NCBI GenBank assembly: GCA_046350295.1
Contig: JAXMAR010000083.1
Location: forward strand, 1 to 11,010
Source of the DNA: JAXMAR01 sp046350295
GTDB lineage: Bacteria > Planctomycetota > Planctomycetia > Gemmatales > Gemmataceae
DNA length: 11,010 bases
Direction: 5' to 3'
Below the pieces are notes generated by a model. That model saw only the letters and a list, made by a program, of their open reading frames with translations, was not told where the DNA came from and did not search any database. The position numbers and the translations under genes were made by a program. Below, piece by piece: positions 7,409-11,010 of this stretch. How positions within the stretch are numbered: the stretch's first letter is position 1; every line of letters starts with the position of its first letter.

Positions 7409-8555
7409 TTACCCTACGACGCCCGGGCGCAGCACCGGCGGGACGTGAAGAACCTCCACGGCCTGGTCGAGTTGCTTGGCCATGTTGATGTACTTCTGCG
7501 TCGTGAGGTAGGACCGATGCCGCATCATCTTCTGCAATTGGTCAGGCGTCAACCGTTCCGCGTTCACGGTCGCGTAGGCCCGACGCAGATCGTGAAAGCC
7601 GTAGACGTGACAGCATCGCGTGTGCTTGTGGTCCTCCGAGCAAAGCAGGTAGATCCCAGCCTTGTCCTGGATTCGGTGGAAGGCCTCGTAAAGGGCCTTC
7701 TCCGACTTCGCCCAGGGAAAGACGGTCGGAGAGAAGCTCGCGAGCCGCGCCAGGTGTTCGACGACGACGGGGTGCAGTTTGAGCAGCTCCGTGCGTTTAC
7801 CCTTGTTATCGGCGGCACGGGTAATCGCAGTACCAGCCACAAGGTCCAGGTCCCCACGTCGCAGCGCAAGCAGCTCGGAAATGCGCCACCCGGTCATGTA
7901 GGCCATGCACAGGATACCGCGCCACCAGTCGCCGGGCTCGAAGGGATGGCCCTTGGGTTCCCGCGCATGGTCGCAGGCCGGATAGATGGCCGCGAAGTGC
8001 TCGCCGGTAACGAACCGGATGAGCTTTCCCGGCTCGCGCTCGAAGGTGAACTCGGGAACCTGGGCCAAGTATCCCCAGCGCTGGGCTTTCTCCAGCGCCG
8101 CTTTCAGATGGCGCAACTCCTTGTTGATGCTCGCCGGCGACATCTTCGATCCAGGCTTCTTGCCGCGGGCCTGCCGTCGGCGTGACCGGAATTCGTCGAT
8201 GGTCTGCGTCCGAACGCCGGCCATGCGCACAGGCTTCACCGCCTTCTCGAAGGCGTTGAGCGCATCCCGAATGACTCGCTGGGAACTGGGGATCATGCCC
8301 TCCACGATTTTCTTGTCGTACTCCTTGCGGAACTCTTCCCACTGCTTGCGGTCGCTCTCGCGGCGGTAGGTTCCCTCGATCAGCTCCGGCTCGACCTTGC
8401 CTGCAAGCGATCTGCGTTCTTCGCCCCAGGGCGCCAGGGCCGCGCTTGCAACGCTTCTTGCCGGCGGGGTCGAACCAGCCGACGTACCAGGACGCGGCGC
8501 CTTCGCCGCGTTTCTGGATCTGGTGTGGGTCCTGGTAGACCCATGCCCTTGCCAT
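7409..8555 (-). CDS. Tyrosine recombinase / phage-type integrase
   Basis: The enzyme cuts and rejoins DNA through a tyrosine-phosphodiester intermediate. The best start is the ATG at 8555, with GGAGG 5 bases upstream; it gives MARAWVYQDP..., an AP2-like N-terminus (ASWYVGWFDPAGKKRCK). A core-binding helical domain follows, then the catalytic domain with TGWRISELLALRRGDL (catalytic R near 7885), NKGKR (lysine), YGFHDLRRAYAT (H-x-x-R, near 7600), RHRSYLTTQKYI (second H, and nucleophile Y at 7492-7490), so the full R-K-H-R-H-Y set is present. The first 35 or so codons lie in a different frame from the rest: between about 8450 and 8410 the sense passes from KKRCKRGPGA through GAKNADRL to AGKVEPELIEGTYRRES. 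So the N-terminus carries two small indels, or the gene starts later. It lies next to a tRNA and is followed upstream by an excisionase-like gene. Confidence 0.88.
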
Positions 8556-8575
8556 GACTGCCTCCGAGAAAAAGA

Positions 8576-8660
8576 CGCCTGGTCCTGGCTGGTCTTTCTC
8601 AGGCGCCGCGAAGCGCCTCCCCATGCCTTGCGACGTGGGGAAACCAGCCAGGGCCAGGCG
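8576..8660 (+). other. 85-nt three-way-junction inverted repeat upstream of the integrase
   Basis: The outer arms 8576-8593 and 8643-8660 pair over 18 positions (CGCCTGG...CTGGCTGGT with ACCAGCCAG...CCAGGCG). Inside are two adjacent hairpins: AGGCGC/GCGCCT (8601-8606 with 8613-8618, loop CGCGAA) and a 7-bp stem CCCCATG/CGTGGGG (8619-8625 with 8634-8640). The only non-Watson-Crick positions (8583-8653 and 8624-8635) are U-G wobbles if the plus strand is transcribed, but A-C mismatches on the minus strand. That favours a plus-strand RNA or single-stranded DNA structure. No gene lies in 8556-8755 on either strand. Alternatives are a leader structure for the integrase, a small palindromic mobile element, or recombinase binding sites. 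Confidence 0.5.
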
Positions 8661-8755
8661 CCCTGGTCGAGTCTTCGCGTGGTCGCTCGCGCAACCTTTG
8701 AGGAAACCCATCGTACCAACCGACCGCGCAACCCACCAAACTGGCCCGCCAACCG

Positions 8756-9037
8756 CTATTCTTGCGCGGTTTTTCGGCGGGACGCGAGGTAATCGTCCAG
8801 GTCCTTACGAGTGTAAAGGACGCGCCGACCGGGCCCCTGGCTCGCCTGGATCCGGCCGCGACGCCGTTCGTCGCGCAGCACGTGCTGCTCGAGGCCGAGA
8901 AGGGCGGCCGCCTCGGCTTCGCTCCAGGCGATTCGGCCGTTTGTCTTCGCGTCGTCGTCGCGCATTTGTTTCACGGTCTGAGCGACAATCTCGGCGACGA
9001 GCGGTCGCAGATCCTCGGGTTCCACTTCGATTTTCAC
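8756..9037 (-). CDS. Excisionase-like helix-turn-helix DNA-binding protein
   Basis: This is a 93-aa protein. The GTG at 9037 is chosen as start because GGGAGGAG lies directly upstream; the frame extends further, but the upstream part is not protein-like. Residues 1-28 (VKIEVEPEDLRPLVAEIVAQ...) are helical and acidic. Residues 37-85 form a MerR/Xis-type winged helix-turn-helix: IAWSEAEAAALLGLEQHVLRD, then RRRGRIQASQGPGRRVLYTR with the wing, and KDLDDYLASRRK as the last helix. This is the HTH_17/excisionase layout, which binds DNA beside attachment sites and directs excision or represses transcription. It lies 200 bp upstream of the integrase on the same strand, a typical int-xis pairing, supporting a role in element excision. 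Confidence 0.75.
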   Translation of the reverse strand: MKIEVEPEDLRPLVAEIVAQTVKQMRDDDAKTNGRIAWSEAEAAALLGLEQHVLRDERRRGRIQASQGPGRRVLYTRKDLDDYLASRRKTAQE

Positions 9038-9179
9038 GGCTCCTCCCTGGCCTCTTTGCGAAGGCGCAAGATCACTCACGCGAGACCCTCCATCCTGGGG
9101 GAGCACGCACTTTCGGTATGTAGGCCGGAGAGCATCACCAGCCTGTCGGTCTTCGAGTCGGCGGCATTTTGGCAGCCGA

Positions 9180-9416
9180 TCAACCTTCACCGCCAAGATC
9201 GGCCTGGGCATCGCCGTGCCCGGGCGTCTGAGCGGGCTTTAGTGAGCAAACGTCATCGCACATCTCGATCAGGCCGGCGGCCAGGAGCGGTGCCAAGTCC
9301 AGCTCCATGAAGTCGATCTCTTTGCGTCGCCCGCCCGGCATGCGACGGAGCAAGGCGATGGGTAGCGGGCCGCATTGCCCGAGGGCATTCAGGAGCTTCC
9401 GCTGACGCGTGGTCAT
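9180..9416 (-). CDS. Small hypothetical protein, possible winged-helix
   Basis: This is a 78-aa protein starting at the ATG at 9416, with AAGGGA 8 bases upstream. MTTRQRKLLNALGQCGPLPIALLRRM followed by a second helix (MELDLAPLLAAGLIEMCDDVCSLKP) reads like a small winged-helix unit, with a helix, a short loop and a strand-like end, but no family is recognised. Residues after about 60 are polar and low in complexity. It lies between the excisionase-like gene and the large upstream gene, all on the same strand, so it probably belongs to the integrated element and could be a small regulator. The evidence is a plausible start, residue composition and context, so confidence is moderate. Confidence 0.5.
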   Translation of the reverse strand: MTTRQRKLLNALGQCGPLPIALLRRMPGGRRKEIDFMELDLAPLLAAGLIEMCDDVCSLKPAQTPGHGDAQADLGGEG

Positions 9417-9867
9417 GCCGTTGGTCCCTTGGATTGACTATCGTTGCGGTAGCCGCGGTGACGGAACGGTCCCAGGCGGAGTTTCGACAGCTTCGCCTGG
9501 TCCTTCTCTGGCGACGATTCTGGTTCAGCCGGGGTGGCGTCCGTTGACCGATGCTCGCCGCGGGCACAAGCCGCGCACGCGCGGCTTCAGAGGCCCCGCC
9601 TGCGGTGGCCCCCCGTCTTCCTGGGACCCCGCCTGCGGGCGGCCCTCCGGCGAGGATTTCTGGCGTTCGCGGTGGGGAGCGTCCCGCTTGGCCGCGGCTC
9701 CTCGCTGGCGTCGGCCACCAGGCGGCCGTCAAGGGCTTGTCCTCTGGCGTCGATCTCCAGAGGACCCAATCTCTCGGCCGGCATTGTGGCTCTTCACGGG
9801 GATCCCGCTTGGCCGTCGCTCCGGCAGGCCGACGCCGGCGAGTAGCGCCGACGTTTCGAGAGAAGGT
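9417..9867. other. 451-bp gene-free segment with direct and inverted repeats
   Basis: No convincing gene is visible on either strand; the open frames here give low-complexity Arg/Pro/Gly/Ser sequence. Repeats seen are a perfect 8-bp hairpin AAGCCGCG/CGCGGCTT (9568-9575 with 9580-9587, loop CACG); an inverted pair CCAGGCG/CGCCTGG (9472-9478 with 9494-9500); CCCCGCCTGCGG at 9594-9605 and again at 9627-9638, 33 bp apart; and TCCCGCTTGGCCG (continuing with 5 of 7 matching bases) at 9682 and 9803. It could hold an origin, operators or the promoter of the small genes downstream on the minus strand. Confidence 0.4.
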
Positions 9868-11010
9868 TCAACCGTTTCCTTGCGGCGACTTTGCCGCATG
9901 GTCGTCCTCAGGCGGTCCCCTGGCATTCGCCAAGGGCGGATCGTCGGGCCTTGCGGGACCGTTCGCATTCGCATCGTCGCCGGCGCTGGCGAGGGGACGG
10001 CCCGTCAGCCAGTCAACCTTCCTGTCTGCGAACTTCCGCTTCATGCATCCGACGAAGAAAACCACGCGCGTCTGGAGGGGCTCCCGCTTCCCGTCTCGGC
10101 CGGGGACCCCCTCTTTTTCCACGTGCTCGACGGACTTGAAAACGTCCTTCAAGTCGGCCATCGGCACGTGTCCTTCAAGGAGCGCGTACACGATGGTTTG
10201 GAGGATCGGCTCGAGAATTCGCTCATTCTTCTCCGGCTCATCGATTCTTCGCCGGATCTCGGCCGCCAAAGCCTTGGCTTTCGCTTCGTGCCGTTCGCCG
10301 GCTGTCTTGATGGCCCGCGTGTAGACGTTGTCACCGAGCGCTTCGGCGGGAGGGGGCGGCTGCCCCTCAGCGACGGAACGGGCGAGGTCTTGCGCGAGCC
10401 GGCGACCAAGCCTTTGGGCCCAGGCCCCGGCCTCGCTTTTCTTGGCTGCGGCGTTTTGCCCGTCTCCTCCGGCAGGACTTGCATCGGCCGCCTCCACTCG
10501 CGCGGCTCTTTTCGGGTCCGCGCCGAAATCTAGGGTCGTCTCGGCGCGGACAGACGTCCCCTCAGAGGGGCGCGCATTATTGCTTCTGACTTCTTCTTCT
10601 GGGACGTCTTTAATAGGCGCCGAAATGGCGGGTGATTTCGGCGCATCCTCCTCGGCGAAGAGTTCCCGGACACCGTCGTCCTTGCGTAGGCGCATGGTTT
10701 CGCGCGGATCCAGCACCTCGATCTCCCAGATCGCCCCCCGGTTTCGGATCGACACCAGATCTATCCCCTTCTCGGCAAGCCTTTTGATCGCAGGCTCGAA
10801 CCGCTTCACCATGCTGCCGTAATGGGCCGCGATGTCCTCGGGGGAGCAGAAAACGAGGCCAGGAGCCCATCCCGCCCGCTCGAGCAGGTACTGGTAGGCG
10901 AGGTAGGCGATCGCGCTTCCCTTGTCCTTGCCAGCCCCCTTGGCCTCCGCAAGTCGCCGGGCGGCAAGCGCAAGGGTTTCGCGCGACTGCTCAAAGCAGC
11001 GGTCCGGTAG
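9868..11010 (-). CDS. Unrecognised element protein, 5' end outside the window
   Basis: The frame is open from base 11010 to the TGA at 9868-9870 (380 residues visible); the ATG at 10812 is internal. I do not recognise a family. The visible N-terminal part (SRETLALAARRLAEAKGAGK..., AIAYLAYQYLLERAGW, then SPEDIAAHYGSMVKRFEPAI, KRLAEKGIDLVSIRNRGAIW and EIEVLDP) reads as helices followed by a helix-turn-helix with a beta wing, which suggests DNA binding. Residues about 110-200 are a low-complexity linker rich in A, E, P and S. The C-terminal third (IRRRIDEPEKNERILEPILQ..., LEGHVPMADLKDVFKSVEHV, VVFFVGCMKRKFADRKVDWL) is compact and helical. Position upstream of the int-xis genes on the same strand suggests a replication, partition or regulatory protein of the integrated element, but this is inference. 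Confidence 0.65.
   Translation of the reverse strand, partial: LPDRCFEQSRETLALAARRLAEAKGAGKDKGSAIAYLAYQYLLERAGWAPGLVFCSPEDIAAHYGSMVKRFEPAIKRLAEKGIDLVSIRNRGAIWEIEVLDPRETMRLRKDDGVRELFAEEDAPKSPAISAPIKDVPEEEVRSNNARPSEGTSVRAETTLDFGADPKRAARVEAADASPAGGDGQNAAAKKSEAGAWAQRLGRRLAQDLARSVAEGQPPPPAEALGDNVYTRAIKTAGERHEAKAKALAAEIRRRIDEPEKNERILEPILQTIVYALLEGHVPMADLKDVFKSVEHVEKEGVPGRDGKREPLQTRVVFFVGCMKRKFADRKVDWLTGRPLASAGDDANANGPARPDDPPLANARGPPEDDHAAKSPQGNG

Noticed and set aside
8576..8660. Integron attC site
   Set aside because: The arms lack recognisable R'/R'' core boxes (GTTRRRY-type), and the gene beside it is a tRNA-type integrase rather than IntI with a gene-cassette array.
9253..9732. 159-codon minus-strand open frame across the gene-free segment
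   Set aside because: Composition is Arg/Pro/Gly-rich with no helical periodicity, and it overlaps the more plausible small gene at 9180-9416.
9417..9867. CRISPR-like array
   Set aside because: Repeats are only two copies each, of different sequence and spacing, with no regular repeat-spacer pattern and no cas genes nearby.
9409..10533. 374-codon plus-strand open frame
   Set aside because: It is antisense to the better-supported minus-strand gene (9868-11010), has low-complexity R/P/G/S composition and no recognisable fold; long antisense frames are expected in GC-rich DNA.

Overview
The window looks like chromosomal DNA of a planctomycete, most likely of the Gemmata/Isosphaera type. The signs are high GC, a secreted cysteine-rich YTV-repeat protein (706-1743), a WXG100 gene followed by a coiled-coil gene and a membrane FtsK/SpoIIIE ATPase, and small GC-rich palindromic repeats. 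No rRNA or other taxonomic marker is present, so this assignment is an inference.

Layout. (1) 1-576 (+) is the 3' end of a two-helix membrane protein, closed by a strong intrinsic terminator. (2) 706-1743 (-) encodes the YTV-repeat envelope protein, with an AT-rich leader upstream. (3) 2080-7116 (-) is a probable operon resembling a minimal type VII (WXG100/ESX-like) secretion locus. In transcription order it holds a 90-aa WXG100-like protein, a coiled-coil protein of about 237 codons, and an EccC-like ATPase of about 1,295 codons. The ATPase has an N-terminal coiled coil, two membrane helices and three apparent RecA-like modules, of which only the middle one keeps Walker A and B. The coiled-coil and ATPase genes are cut by many small frame changes, several at homopolymers, yet the protein sense survives by switching frame. 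This is either very recent decay or, more likely, indel errors in the assembly. (4) 7260-7331 (+) is a CAU-anticodon tRNA.

(5) From just after the tRNA 3' end to the right edge, every gene is on the minus strand and points toward the tRNA: a tyrosine recombinase (7409-8555), an excisionase-like HTH protein (8756-9037), a small possible DNA-binding protein (9180-9416) and an unrecognised protein running off the window (9868-11010). This is the standard arrangement of an integrative element inserted at a tRNA 3' end, with its far end outside the window. The space upstream of the integrase contains an 85-nt three-way-junction inverted repeat whose two non-Watson-Crick positions are U-G wobbles only on the plus strand.

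The main points of interest are the WXG100/ATPase locus, the unusual domain layout of the ATPase, the frameshift burst and the structured element at 8576-8660.
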